Assembly: GCA_035559795.1 (NCBI GenBank)
Contig: DATMAR010000007.1
Span: 62,001 to 126,000, forward strand
Source of the DNA: Fimbriimonadales bacterium
GTDB lineage: Bacteria > Armatimonadota > Fimbriimonadia > Fimbriimonadales > ATM1
Direction of reading: 5' to 3'
Length of the DNA: 64,000 bases
How positions within the stretch are numbered: the first letter of the stretch is position 1; each line of letters starts with the position of its first letter. Shown piece by piece: positions 35,909 through 45,127 of this stretch. A program made the translations under genes and the position numbers. The notes beneath the pieces were generated by a model, which worked only from the letters and a program-made list of their open reading frames with translations, was not told where the DNA came from and made no database searches.

Positions 35909-37207
35909 ATGACAGTAATTCACTTTATCGAGGAAAAAAGAGACGGGCGTGAGCATTCCGCCGAGTCCATCGAAACTTTTATCCGAGATATTTCAGAAGG
36001 AAAAATCCCGGATTATCAAATCGCCGCTTGGCTGATGGCTGTGTATTTACGAGGATTGTCTGTTTCCGAGGTTGTCGCGCTCACACGAGCCATCGCGGAG
36101 TCGGGAGAAAAACCTGACCTCTCAAGCCTTCCGAGACCGATTCTCGATAAACACAGTACAGGAGGAGTGGGAGATGCAACCACACCTATTGTGCTGCCGA
36201 TTCTGGGGGCATGCGGGATAACAGTAGTCAAAATGGCAGGTAGGGGTTTGGGATTCACTGGAGGAACGATAGACAAACTCGAGGCAATTCCCGGATTTCG
36301 AACCGACTTGACAGCGGAGCGCTTAGTGTCGCAAGCGCGCGAAATCCGAATCGCCCTCGCAGAGCAAAGCGAAAAACTCGTGCCAGCCGACAAAAAACTT
36401 TACGCCCTGCGCGATGCCACAGGAACAGTAGACTCTCTTCCTTTAATTGCCTCGAGTGTCATGAGCAAAAAACTCGCATGCGGTGCAGATGGAATCGTAT
36501 TGGATGTGAAAGTCGGTTCAGGGGCATTCATGAAAACGGAAGATAGAGCGAGAGAACTCGCAAAGCTCATGGTGGAAATCGGTAGAGGCGCAGGGAAAAC
36601 AGTACGCGCAATTTTAACGACAATGAATCAGCCTCTTGCTAAGGCGGTAGGGAATGCACTGGAAGTGAAAGATGCAATCTTGGAACTCAAAAACGGATGT
36701 CGAGGCAGGTTGGGACGAGTCGCCTTGACGCTCGCAAAGGAAGCGATTGAGATTGCGAAATCTTTGGGGGGGCATCCAAAAGTAAACGACCCATCGGAAG
36801 TCGTGAGCAATGGGGCTGCTGTCGAAAAATTGCGAGAATGGATAAAAGCACAAGGGGGGGTAAGCGAAGTCGTGGACAACCCCGATAACGTTCTGCCGAG
36901 AGCGCCGATTCGCCGCGAATGCAAGGCGAGTTCTTCGGGTTTTATAATAGAATTTGCGACGGCTGAAATCGGTGAAATAGCACGTGAGTTGGGTGCTGGT
37001 AGGTTTCGCAAAGAAGATGAGATTAATCCCGCTGTGGGATTAGAAGTTCGCAAGGAACTGGGGGATGAGGTGCATTCTGGTGACTTGCTTTTCGTAATTC
37101 ACGCATCTTCGAACGAGAGCGCGGATAAAGCGGCTGCGAAGTTATTAAGCGCAGTTAAGATTGGAGATCAGCAGGCAGAGGAAAAACTCATAGTTGATAT
37201 CATTTAG
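35909..37207 (+). CDS. Pyrimidine-nucleoside phosphorylase / thymidine phosphorylase
   Basis: This is a 432-residue enzyme of the Pdp/DeoA family that cleaves thymidine or uridine with phosphate in the salvage pathway. Key motifs: DKHSTGGVGDATTPIVLPILGACGITVVKMAGRGLGFTGGTIDKLEAIPGF (residues 80-133) bind phosphate and nucleoside. ACGADGIVLDVKVGSGAFMKT near 190 is also conserved. Length and order are normal for the family; the specific base cannot be told. It is divergent from the S1 gene, sharing an upstream region of about 93 bases. Confidence 0.92.
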   Translation: MTVIHFIEEKRDGREHSAESIETFIRDISEGKIPDYQIAAWLMAVYLRGLSVSEVVALTRAIAESGEKPDLSSLPRPILDKHSTGGVGDATTPIVLPILGACGITVVKMAGRGLGFTGGTIDKLEAIPGFRTDLTAERLVSQAREIRIALAEQSEKLVPADKKLYALRDATGTVDSLPLIASSVMSKKLACGADGIVLDVKVGSGAFMKTEDRARELAKLMVEIGRGAGKTVRAILTTMNQPLAKAVGNALEVKDAILELKNGCRGRLGRVALTLAKEAIEIAKSLGGHPKVNDPSEVVSNGAAVEKLREWIKAQGGVSEVVDNPDNVLPRAPIRRECKASSSGFIIEFATAEIGEIARELGAGRFRKEDEINPAVGLEVRKELGDEVHSGDLLFVIHASSNESADKAAAKLLSAVKIGDQQAEEKLIVDII

Positions 37208-37234
37208 CAACTTTATTTATTTGAAAGAAAATGC

Positions 37235-37257
37235 GTTCCCAAACAGAGTTTGGGAAC
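37235..37257. repeat. Dispersed palindromic repeat (family A, isolated copy)
   Basis: GTTCCCAAAC and GTTTGGGAAC form a perfect 10-bp palindrome around AGA. It lies 27 bases past the end of the nucleoside phosphorylase gene. The same sequence recurs in the cluster at 38052-38290. Confidence 0.9.
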
Positions 37258-37287
37258 GAGGGAACAAAACGAGGAAGAAATAAAACT

Positions 37288-37815
37288 TTATTTCAAACGT
37301 AAACTATCGAAAAACATTTCTATATCAGGTGATGCTATTTTTTCTCGAGCGCACACCGTAGTTAATGTAAACATCCCTTTATCGTTTGCGAAAACCATGA
37401 TCTTCATAACTTGGGGTGATTGTGTCGAAATTAAAAATTCTCTTCCTACTACATTGTCTCTCGATATTTCTCTTTCATTTAAAACTTTATGTCCACCTTT
37501 TATAATGCTGTCAGTGAAACCAGCCAGGGCATCTTTTTTCTTCGATAAGGTGTCTAAAGGCTTCGGGGATTTCATGTAAAAGACAATAAAACTTACTCCG
37601 TCCTCTTCACATGTCAGTGCGGTGGCAGTTAATCCCCTGAGGTTCATTTGGTCTTCTTTCGGCTTTTTCGGCAATCCGAGTTCGAACCCTAAATCCGACC
37701 TCTCGACACGCACCCATCCGGGAGGGAGTTTTATCTTTTCCTGTCGAGAACAACCATAAAGCGACGTAATTATCGCTACTATTACTAACAATCCCTGCCT
37801 TGCACCCATTTTCAT
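37288..37815 (-). CDS. Lipoprotein of unknown function
   Basis: This 175-residue protein has a signal peptide with lipobox SLYGC (Cys near residue 22). The mature part has a beta-rich look with VRVERSDLGFELGLPKKPKEDQ and ends with MFTLTTVCAREKIASPDIEMFFDSLRLK. The general pattern (short stretch with GF-EL-LP followed by a two-layer fold) resembles small periplasmic lipoproteins found near envelope genes, without a named family that I recognise. It converges with the nucleoside phosphorylase gene; a palindromic repeat lies between them. Confidence 0.65.
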   Translation of the reverse strand: MKMGARQGLLVIVAIITSLYGCSRQEKIKLPPGWVRVERSDLGFELGLPKKPKEDQMNLRGLTATALTCEEDGVSFIVFYMKSPKPLDTLSKKKDALAGFTDSIIKGGHKVLNEREISRDNVVGREFLISTQSPQVMKIMVFANDKGMFTLTTVCAREKIASPDIEMFFDSLRLK

Positions 37816-38345
37816 CTTTACAAAAACTTCCCTACGAAATTTTGCATGGGAGAGTGCCTCCCGAAAGCTTGCCTCGGCGAAACTTAGCTACATTATATCG
37901 AAAACGGTCGAAAAACGCCAGCGAGAGAGCAGAAAAATGCTGCGTCCGTTTTATAAAAAAGCGAGTCGCGACAAAGATTACGTATCGGATTGCACTACGA
38001 TTGATTGTATTTTATTTATTTATCCGAAACGAGTCGCGCATCACAAAAACGTATTCGAGAACACAGAGTTTGGAATGAGGAAACAAGGAATGAAAAATAA
38101 GGATGCGGTTCCCAAACAGAGTTTGTGAACGAGGGAGCAAAGGTGCGTTCCCAACAGAGTTTGTGAACGAGGGAGCAAAGGTGCGCTCCCAAACAGAGTT
38201 TGGGAACGAGAAAAAAAATAACGAAATGAGTTTGGGAGCGAGGGAGCAGGAATTAAAATAAGACGTAGTTCCCAAACAGAGTTTGGGAACAGAGAAATTG
38301 CAACGCAAAAATTCCTACTTGAGCGAGCTCGGAGTGGAAAAAAAA
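37816..38345. other. 530-bp intergenic region with palindromic repeat cluster
   Basis: No gene-like reading frame convinces. The first 230 bases are unremarkable. The remainder is the repeat cluster described separately. It separates two minus-strand genes. Confidence 0.6.
38052..38290. repeat. Cluster of family A palindromic repeats
   Basis: Four near-complete copies start at 38108, 38147, 38185 and 38268. There is a degenerate one near 38060 and a half copy at 38225-38240. Each is about 23 bases with arms GTTCCCAAAC and GTTTG(G/T)GAAC. Three follow one another every 38-39 bases, joined by the same short linker (GAGGGAGCAAAGGTGC), so the array is not a CRISPR. Fold-back hairpins may stop transcription or mark a mobile REP-type element. 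Confidence 0.85.
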
Positions 38346-38582
38346 TTAATCGTCCGACCACGCTGGTAAGGCGCGCATAAAGTGCTCTGCTCGCACACGA
38401 GCCCTTTGGATCGTCAAATCCGGTTGCCAGCGCATAAACCACCGTGCAATGAGTTCTTGAACTTCTGCACGCGATTTCAACTCTCCGTTCGGGTTCGAGC
38501 ACTCGTTGCAATAGACATCCGACTCCCCTTTGTTTTGAGGGTCGTTCAAACTTGCAGCACAAGAATGACAGTAATCAGCCAT
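38346..38582 (-). CDS. Small zinc-ribbon protein
   Basis: This 78-residue protein has two CxxC pairs: CHSC at residues 5-8 and CNEC at 25-28, typical of a rubredoxin-like knuckle or zinc ribbon. The second half is helical (SRAEVQELIARWFMRWQPDLTIQRARVRAEHFMRALPAW). Its target is unknown; such proteins often bind nucleic acid or proteins. It lies just next to the family A repeat cluster. A ribosome site AAAAGGAGAAAA precedes the ATG. Confidence 0.75.
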   Translation of the reverse strand: MADYCHSCAASLNDPQNKGESDVYCNECSNPNGELKSRAEVQELIARWFMRWQPDLTIQRARVRAEHFMRALPAWSDD

Positions 38583-38767
38583 GTAATTTTCTCCTTTTTA
38601 GGGTGAGGGCGGAATAATACCAATTATTGAAGTATTTCACCAGCACAAAAACTTACAAGACACTTCCGGGAAGGTTATAGTCTCCACTGCAGGAGCAGTA
38701 GCATGAACTTCAAGCACAAAATTCATTAGGTCTTTGGATGTAATACGAAGTCGAAATAAATATGGTT

Positions 38768-40378
38768 TCACTCCAAAGAGGTTTTATCCAAACTCAACCA
38801 AATCCGAAGAGCCATTGCAATCGCGCCTACGAAGGCGCCGAAACCCACTGCGCGCTGCACGGCATCGTTGGCTACGGTCAACAGCCAAGTGCGAGGCTCT
38901 GTAACGAACGCGTCTATCTTTGCGCCGACTTCGAGCGCTTGTTGTGAAAAGAGCGATCCGATGAATTGCCCCGCAGGAACTTGAGCCAAAACCACGAAAG
39001 CGGCAACTATCGTCAAAACTGCTGCATCGAAAGTGCGTATACGAAATGCGCGATACGCTGCGGAAACCAAATACGCCGCCAATAAGCCGAACATCGTAGA
39101 ACCCAACGGAAATTGCATCTTCATAAAAAGCAAATCGTTCAAAGATTTCCAAAAATCCGGGGGGGCAGCATTCGTTCGATAACCTATCTGAACTATGAGC
39201 ATGACAAGGAGAGCGAGCAAAACGACTGCACTATAGAATCTTCCCGTTTCACCTCGAACGAGACGCCTGCCATGCACGCTGAGCAAGCTGATCAAGCCCA
39301 TGCCGAAACCGAAAGTCATCACAGTCGGAACGAAATTCGCAAGCGCTCCTGCCCATTCATGGAAGAGAGTAGAAGTTGCAGGATTCCCCAAAGCGACGAG
39401 AGAACCATCGGGCTGCGAACCGGTTGCGATGCGCAAATCTTCGAGGTTCGTGCCTTCCCAAAGACCGATGCGCAGTCTTCCGTCTTGAGCCTCATTTTCC
39501 GTAGGACGAACCCCCCCTACGATAAGGATGCGAAGTCGCCCGTTATCGGAAACGGCACGCACATCCACGATTTCGTCGAAAAATGGCGCTCGGAAGATTT
39601 CCTCTCGCAAAATTACGTCCTTCGGAAGACTTTCTTTAGCCCCCCCACAAAAAACGCGCCCCACTGGCTTAGCGTCTCGAATTTCAGTAACCGTAAGAAT
39701 GGGCGAACCTTCCGGCATTTGCGATAGCAACAAAAATCGCCCATCGGACAAAGGGGAAAGCGCTAATGGAGTTTCCGGGTCTTGCAGACGCAGAAATACA
39801 CCTTCACTCTTCCAATTCATCAAATCATCGCTTGTCGCTGAGTGGACGACTCCTCGCCCATAAACGATATAAAGCATGCGATATCCTCGCGCGGTTCGAA
39901 ACACGGTAAACCAATGCGGACCTCCGGGGGTTTCCCTTGCGTCGAAGATCGCTCGATTTCGAGGGATCCAATTTCGCCCATCCTCGCTTTCCGCCAAGCA
40001 GATTCTTCTTCGGTCGTCTTTACCCAAACCCAAATAAAGGAGTTTGAAGCCGTCTTCTGTAGAAAAAACAGAAGGTCTTTTTGCGCCGTAATAATCGTCG
40101 CGACGAAAAGGAGAAAAACCGAAAACTCTTTCGCGCACGTTCGTCGCGCGCAAATCCATTCGCACGAGATAGGCACCTTGTTGATGCTCGCTGAGCGGTT
40201 GAGGTGCTTTACGCGAACCGGATGTATAAAAAAGAGTCGTTCCTAAAAGGTCGGGAGCATACATTCCGTATCGGTCGATTCCCCCCCCTATTTCCGTCGG
40301 CAAGAAAAACGCCAAAATCCATATGAGGCCGAATCCGAATGTGATGCCCCAAATCAAAGCGCGTTTCAAACGAAACAC
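38768..40378 (-). CDS. Membrane protein with extracytoplasmic beta-propeller-like domain
   Basis: The protein has 536 residues. An N-terminal membrane segment (RALIWGITFGFGLIWILAFF) is followed by a large domain (about residues 40-350) with repeats like a five-bladed propeller of glycosidase type: FRRDDYYGAKRPSVFSTEDGFKLLYLGLGKDD, SEDGRNWIPR, GPHWFTVFRTARGYRMLYIVYGR, VVHSATSDDLMNWKSEG. About five transmembrane segments end it (for example TVMTFGFGMGLISLL, LLALLVMLIVQIGY, TFDAAVLTIVAAFVVLAQV). I do not recognise a named family. It lies upstream of the DUF6754-like gene's opposite end, with 33 bases between the genes on the same strand; the two could form a complex. Confidence 0.6.
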   Translation of the reverse strand: MFRLKRALIWGITFGFGLIWILAFFLPTEIGGGIDRYGMYAPDLLGTTLFYTSGSRKAPQPLSEHQQGAYLVRMDLRATNVRERVFGFSPFRRDDYYGAKRPSVFSTEDGFKLLYLGLGKDDRRRICLAESEDGRNWIPRNRAIFDARETPGGPHWFTVFRTARGYRMLYIVYGRGVVHSATSDDLMNWKSEGVFLRLQDPETPLALSPLSDGRFLLLSQMPEGSPILTVTEIRDAKPVGRVFCGGAKESLPKDVILREEIFRAPFFDEIVDVRAVSDNGRLRILIVGGVRPTENEAQDGRLRIGLWEGTNLEDLRIATGSQPDGSLVALGNPATSTLFHEWAGALANFVPTVMTFGFGMGLISLLSVHGRRLVRGETGRFYSAVVLLALLVMLIVQIGYRTNAAPPDFWKSLNDLLFMKMQFPLGSTMFGLLAAYLVSAAYRAFRIRTFDAAVLTIVAAFVVLAQVPAGQFIGSLFSQQALEVGAKIDAFVTEPRTWLLTVANDAVQRAVGFGAFVGAIAMALRIWLSLDKTSLE

Positions 40379-40411
40379 GTGTTATCCCTCATTTTTGTCA
40401 TGCAGCGAATT

Positions 40412-41179
40412 TCACCAGCCCAAAAGACCTTCGAGAGGATTCAATACGGGATAGAAAATAGCGGCAACAGAGCCGAAAAATAATAACACTAAAAGCAATA
40501 ACTTCGCCATGTCCTGCCCGCTCAACATTCCGACTTGCACAGGGTTACGCGAGAGATATGCACTCGCGGCATACAGTTCTTCGCCGATTAAAGTGTAATC
40601 GCAAGTGCATATAAAAAAAGGAATTTGAAAATAATCCGCAGTAGCAGCGACTTGAATCGCACCGATGCGGTTACCTGTTTCCGCAATCAAAAGGGATTCG
40701 AAACCGAAAGAGCCGAAATAAAAACCGGCGGCGGCTTGTTCTCGAGTGAGAATGCCAATCGTGCCCGCTGCGAATGCGCTCTGGTCGCGTGAAAGAAATC
40801 GAACGTCGCTGTGATGAAAAAATTCTTCCTTTCCTTCGCTGCGATACGCCTCACGCAAAATCTCCTCGGCAGCGGGAACGACTGGCGGCTCCATCACAGG
40901 GACGATGACGCGAACCATAAACTTAGCGCACTGTCGGGCGATCCACCCGAGAACCGCTAAACCCGCTAAAACTTGCATGTTATCCAAACTGGCTATCCCT
41001 GGAGTGAAGACTACGGGTCTTCCCATTTCTGTAGCGCGTCCTACTGCTTCCTCTAACGCATCTATGCCCGGAATGCGGCGGATAAAATATTCTTTTCCAC
41101 GACGTGCGAACATCGTTCGCATAAGAATGAGTCCGCAGACTAAGAAAGCGAGAATACGCATTGACCAGGGAAGGTCCAT
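40412..41179 (-). CDS. Membrane protein, probable DUF6754 family
   Basis: This 255-residue protein has an N-terminal membrane segment (MRILAFLVCGLILMRTMFA). The middle contains GRPVVFTPGIASLDNMQVLAGLAVLGWIARQCAKF, FHHSDVRFLSRDQSAFAAGTIGILTREQAAAGFYFGSFGFESLLIAETG and a C-terminal membrane segment (LLLLVLLFFGSVAAIFY). This matches my memory of DUF6754. Its function is unknown. The gene precedes the beta-propeller membrane protein at 38768 on the same strand, so they are likely co-transcribed. The start overlaps no other gene. Confidence 0.65.
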   Translation of the reverse strand: MDLPWSMRILAFLVCGLILMRTMFARRGKEYFIRRIPGIDALEEAVGRATEMGRPVVFTPGIASLDNMQVLAGLAVLGWIARQCAKFMVRVIVPVMEPPVVPAAEEILREAYRSEGKEEFFHHSDVRFLSRDQSAFAAGTIGILTREQAAAGFYFGSFGFESLLIAETGNRIGAIQVAATADYFQIPFFICTCDYTLIGEELYAASAYLSRNPVQVGMLSGQDMAKLLLLVLLFFGSVAAIFYPVLNPLEGLLGW

Positions 41180-41236
41180 AATTAAAGAGGATACGCCAAA
41201 AAAGATTGATTAATACGGACTACAATAAAAAATTAG

Positions 41237-41566
41237 ATGCCTATTTACGATTATCTCTGCGAGGAATGCGGCAAACGCTTTACTGTTTTGATAGGTGTCG
41301 TACAAGAAAGCGATGACGAAAGTTGCCCGCATTGTTCTTCCAAACATACGAAAAGACTTATCGGAAGGTTTGCTCGAGTGCGTTCGGAAGAAGAACGGCT
41401 ATCGGATGTGGAAGATAAATTAGAGCGAATGCACGAACCGGATTCCTATTCGGAAATTCGAAGGACGATGCGAGAAATGGGCTCTGCTATGGACGATGAT
41501 TCTGCAGACGATTTGGAAGAACTTTTCGAAGAAGACATCGAAGGAAAATCAGACGAGGAAGAATAG
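41237..41566 (+). CDS. FmdB-family zinc-ribbon protein
   Basis: This 109-residue protein begins MPIYDYLCEECGKRFTVLIG, the FmdB-type regulatory zinc ribbon, with two CxxC pairs (CEEC near 8, CPHC near 33). A short basic segment and an acidic helical tail (EELFEEDIEGKSDEEE) follow. The family is found beside formamidase genes but is widespread and without a sure role. The stop is followed at once by a run of eight G (41566-41573), the only such run outside a gene in the window. Confidence 0.85.
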   Translation: MPIYDYLCEECGKRFTVLIGVVQESDDESCPHCSSKHTKRLIGRFARVRSEEERLSDVEDKLERMHEPDSYSEIRRTMREMGSAMDDDSADDLEELFEEDIEGKSDEEE

Positions 41567-41633
41567 GGGGGGGTACGATGAAAAGTTGTAACTTTCTCAT
41601 CGAGAGAGGAAAAAGAACGAGTAGTTTTTAAAA

Positions 41634-41690
41634 ACCCCCTCCTTAGAAGTTCCCCCTGCTTCGCAAGGGGAACCAGATTTATGAAAAATC
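41634..41690. repeat. Dispersed palindromic element (family B, copy 2)
   Basis: This is close to the block at 23066-23120. GTTCCCC (41649-41655) and GGGGAAC (41667-41673) are the arms, with TGC and GCA pairing around TTC inside. It lies in the 267-base gap between the FmdB-type gene and glutamate dehydrogenase. Confidence 0.75.
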
Positions 41691-41833
41691 ATATTAGGTT
41701 TTTTTCAAGCAGCGCAAAGGGAAAAGCTTAAACGATCCGCTATCCAATATCGAAGACAAGGATATGATTAACCTCATATTTACGGGGTCGATAACGAAGC
41801 AACTTCATGAAGTCTATGTTGTAAACTGGGGCT

Positions 41834-43147
41834 ATGAATAACCCATTCGAGGTGGCTCAAGCACAATTAGACGAAGCCGCCCACTTACTGAACTTAGACA
41901 AGGATATCCACGAACTTCTTCGATATCCTATGGCAGAACATCATTTTCGAATCCCCATTCGCATGGACGATGGTTCTGTGCGGGTGTTTTCCGGTTATCG
42001 CGTGCAATACAATTGGGCGCGCGGACCTTGCAAGGGGGGAATTCGTTTTCACCCCGAAGAGACGATTGATACGATTCGCGCCTTAGCGGCATGGATGACG
42101 TGGAAAACAGCGTTGGTGGATTTGCCTTTAGGTGGGGGCAAAGGCGGAGTCGTTTGCAATCCGAAGCAAATGAGCGAAGGAGAACTCGAACGTCTGAGCA
42201 GAGGTTATGTTCGAGCGGCGAGTTCTATACTTGGTCCGGATTGGGATGTTCCTGCCCCCGATGTGTATACGAACCCCCAAATCATGGCATGGATGATGGA
42301 CGAATACGAAAAAATTTATCGTACGCATGCACCTGGTTCGTTTACAGGAAAACCACTGAGTATCGGTGGCTCTCCTGGCCGAGACGATGCGACAGCACGG
42401 GGGGGCATGATTTGCCTGCGTGAAGCAGCGAATACATTAGAACTCGACTTGAAACATGCCACTGCTGCCATACAGGGTTATGGCAATGCAGGTTCTCATG
42501 CCCATCACTTGTTGCAGGATTTGTTCGGAACGAAAGTCGTCGCCCTTAGCGATTCGAAAGGCGGAATATACAATCGGGACGGATTGGACTACGAAGCAGT
42601 AGTCGCACATAAAGAGGCAACCGGAAGCGTGGTTGATTTCCCAGGCGCTACAAAAATTTCGAACAAAGACTTACTCGAACTCGATGTGGATGTTCTTCTT
42701 CCTGCAGCGTTAGAAAATCAAATCACCGAGGAAAACGCAAAAAATGTTCGTGCGAAAATCGTTGCCGAATTGGCGAACGGACCGACGACTCCCGAAGCGG
42801 ACTCTATCCTCTTTTCGCGAAATATTTTCGTGATTCCAGATTTCTTGTGCAATGCAGGAGGTGTAACCGTTAGTTACTTCGAGCAAGTGCAAAACGCTTA
42901 TAACTTTCGTTGGAAGTTAGGCGAAGTTTATGCTCGTTTGGACGAGACGATGACTGCGGCTTTTGCAAATGTTTTAGAAGTGCAACGAGAAAGGAACATT
43001 CCTCCGCGCATGGCTGCGTATTTAGTGGCAATCCAGCGGGTTGCGCAAGCCTGCAAAGACCGAGGATGGACCGGGGCTTATCTCAGGGAAGAGAAAAAAC
43101 CGGCTCAGCCTGCTCGCCAGGCTTTCAAAACCTCTTCTAAAACCTGA
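41834..43147 (+). CDS. Glutamate dehydrogenase family protein (copy 1)
   Basis: This 437-residue Glu/Leu/Phe/Val dehydrogenase has [13 protein letters not shown] at residues 97-109 (catalytic Lys), [14 protein letters not shown], the Rossmann-type [18 protein letters not shown], and [23 protein letters not shown] near the end. It catalyses reversible oxidative deamination of glutamate or related amino acids. Its last 43 bases overlap the end of cmk on the other strand. A paralogue is at 61184-62458; the two differ at many positions, so one may prefer a different amino acid or NAD versus NADP. Confidence 0.9.
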   Translation: MNNPFEVAQAQLDEAAHLLNLDKDIHELLRYPMAEHHFRIPIRMDDGSVRVFSGYRVQYNWARGPCKGGIRFHPEETIDTIRALAAWMTWKTALVDLPLGGGKGGVVCNPKQMSEGELERLSRGYVRAASSILGPDWDVPAPDVYTNPQIMAWMMDEYEKIYRTHAPGSFTGKPLSIGGSPGRDDATARGGMICLREAANTLELDLKHATAAIQGYGNAGSHAHHLLQDLFGTKVVALSDSKGGIYNRDGLDYEAVVAHKEATGSVVDFPGATKISNKDLLELDVDVLLPAALENQITEENAKNVRAKIVAELANGPTTPEADSILFSRNIFVIPDFLCNAGGVTVSYFEQVQNAYNFRWKLGEVYARLDETMTAAFANVLEVQRERNIPPRMAAYLVAIQRVAQACKDRGWTGAYLREEKKPAQPARQAFKTSSKT

Positions 43148-43770
43148 TCAGGCGTTAAGTTATCCGTAACGATTACGATTGCATCGGGTGCCACGCGCAG
43201 TGGGCTATCTTCGCGTGTGCTGTCCCTTTCGTCTCGCTGTGCGATTTGCGCTTCAATTTCTTCGAGGGGGGGCACGGCTTGCCCTTTTTCTTTCAATTCT
43301 TTCCATCTTCTTCGCGCGCGTTCGCTAACTGATGCCGTTAGAAAAATTTTCAATTTCGCATCGGGACATACTACCGTCGTCGTATCGCGACCTTCGATGA
43401 CTGCGGGCTTTTCTTCCAGCATTCTTTTTTGTTTTTCGACCAAAGCACGCCGAACTTCCGAATGCGTGCTGAGCGCGCTTGCGAGTTCTCCGATTTCGAG
43501 AGTTCGAATCTCTTCCGTTACATCCTCCCCGTTCACGATTACGTGTTGACTGTTATCCTGTAAAAGACGAATACAAGCATTGCGCGCAATTTCCGCCGCC
43601 TTTTCGCCATCGTTCGGACCGAGACCGTTTCGCAACGCTAAAAGCGCGACAGCTCGATACATAGCCCCTGTGTCTATGTATAGAAAACCTAATTTCTTCG
43701 CAAGAGCCTTCGCTAACGTGCTTTTTCCTGCTCCTGCTGGTCCGTCTATCGCAATGACTGCTTTCGGCAT
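43105..43770 (-). CDS. cmk: Cytidylate kinase
   Basis: This 221-residue kinase phosphorylates CMP and dCMP. The P-loop [12 protein letters not shown] is at 6-17. [26 protein letters not shown] (GRD motif) and [14 protein letters not shown] are all typical. The C-terminus overlaps the end of glutamate dehydrogenase by 43 bases. It follows aroA on the same strand after 88 bases, in the common tyrA-aroA-cmk order. Short direct repeats (TTTAATTTCGAT) lie upstream of the start. Confidence 0.95.
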   Translation of the reverse strand: MPKAVIAIDGPAGAGKSTLAKALAKKLGFLYIDTGAMYRAVALLALRNGLGPNDGEKAAEIARNACIRLLQDNSQHVIVNGEDVTEEIRTLEIGELASALSTHSEVRRALVEKQKRMLEEKPAVIEGRDTTTVVCPDAKLKIFLTASVSERARRRWKELKEKGQAVPPLEEIEAQIAQRDERDSTREDSPLRVAPDAIVIVTDNLTPDQVLEEVLKAWRAG

Positions 43771-43858
43771 ATTCTTTAATTTCGATTTTAATTTCGATTT
43801 CGTTGATTTCGAACCTCTAAAGGCGAGATTCGCACTCGGATCAATCGCGGCTGCGCTT

Positions 43859-45127
43859 CTACATTTTGGCTAAACGAAGAAGTTCTTCTTCGAATCCTGG
43901 AAAACTCGTGGCAATCGTTTCCGCGTTGGTAATACGTGTTTCGCCTTCTGCTAAAAGTCCCGCAACTGCGAACGCCATTCCGATGCGATGGTCGTTCTGT
44001 GCATCGATGACAGCGCCTCGCAAGCGAACCGGTCCTTCGACTGCAAGACCGTCATCGAACGTTTCTACCTTCGCTCCCATCGCTCGCAAACCTCTTGCAA
44101 CCGTTTCGATGCGGTCGCTTTCCTTTACTCGCAATTCTGAAGCATCTCGAATGACCGAAACTCCGTTGCACTGCGTTGCAAACACAGAAAGTATCGGAAT
44201 TTCATCGATCAATCGAGGAATGTTCGCACCTCCGATTTCGAAAGATTGATATTCGGATGAACTTTTTTCGAAATGAATATCGGCTACGGGTTCACCTTGT
44301 TCCGTTCTTCGATTGGCGATTTCAAAACATACCCCACAAGACTGAAGAACACCCAAAATCCCATTGCGTGTCGGATTGATTCCGACTTCCCGAACATGCA
44401 AATCTCCCCGCAAACAAGCGGCAGCAACCATAAAAAAAGCGGCGGACGAAATGTCGCCGGGAATTCGCATGATAACACTTTTAGGTTTCCCCGAACGTAT
44501 GCTCACTTTGCAATGTTCGATTTGCACTTCGCAACCTGCATGTCGAAGCATGCGTTCTGTGTGGTCACGACTTGCTGCCGGTTCTTCGATAATGGTTTCT
44601 CCTTCTGCGAATAATCCCGCCAAGAGCAAAGCGGATTTCACCTGCGCACTCGCTATGGGCAAGCGATAATGAATTCCTTTTAATCTTGCAGGTTTTATTT
44701 TTATAGGCGCTGTATCTCCTTCGACGTTTGCTCCCATAAGACGGAGCGGTTCGATGACACGACGCATAGGTCTTCTGGAAAGCGATTCGTCTCCTACAAG
44801 TTCTGCTTCGACCCCTACTCCGGCTAACAAACCTGTCATAAGACGCATCGTTGTCCCGGAATTTCCGCACCATAACGGACGACCCGGGGAACGAAATTCC
44901 GAAGGGAAAATTTGCACATCATCATGGCTCGATTCGACTCGCGCTCCCAAATCTCGAAGAATTTGCAAAGTGTCTTCGCAATCTCGCGCTCGCAAGGGAT
45001 TCGAGATTTCCCCCCCCGAAATCGAAATCGCGCCAATCATATAGGCGCGATGCGTGATGCTTTTATCGCTCGGAGGTCGAAACTCCCCCCCGAAGCCGGA
45101 GGCTTTACGAAGGACTAACTCTCCCAC
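43859..45127 (-). CDS. aroA: 3-phosphoshikimate 1-carboxyvinyltransferase (EPSP synthase)
   Basis: The 422-residue enzyme joins PEP to shikimate-3-phosphate in the chorismate pathway. It has PPSDKSITHRAYMIGAI at residues 18-34, LWCGNSGTTMRLMTGLLAG at 85-103, and ESDRIETVARGLRAMGAKVE in the C-terminal half. Length is normal. The start (GTG) overlaps the end of tyrA by 13 bases, so the two are coupled. The EPSP class cannot be told from sequence alone. Confidence 0.96.
   Translation of the reverse strand: MGELVLRKASGFGGEFRPPSDKSITHRAYMIGAISISGGEISNPLRARDCEDTLQILRDLGARVESSHDDVQIFPSEFRSPGRPLWCGNSGTTMRLMTGLLAGVGVEAELVGDESLSRRPMRRVIEPLRLMGANVEGDTAPIKIKPARLKGIHYRLPIASAQVKSALLLAGLFAEGETIIEEPAASRDHTERMLRHAGCEVQIEHCKVSIRSGKPKSVIMRIPGDISSAAFFMVAAACLRGDLHVREVGINPTRNGILGVLQSCGVCFEIANRRTEQGEPVADIHFEKSSSEYQSFEIGGANIPRLIDEIPILSVFATQCNGVSVIRDASELRVKESDRIETVARGLRAMGAKVETFDDGLAVEGPVRLRGAVIDAQNDHRIGMAFAVAGLLAEGETRITNAETIATSFPGFEEELLRLAKM

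Noticed and set aside
37816-38050. Small open frames in the 530-bp gap next to the repeat cluster
   Set aside because: They have no ribosome site or recognisable sequence and run into repeat DNA.
38108-38207. CRISPR array at the palindromic repeat cluster
   Set aside because: The linkers between copies are the same sequence, not unique spacers. The repeat is a short palindrome and no cas gene is nearby.
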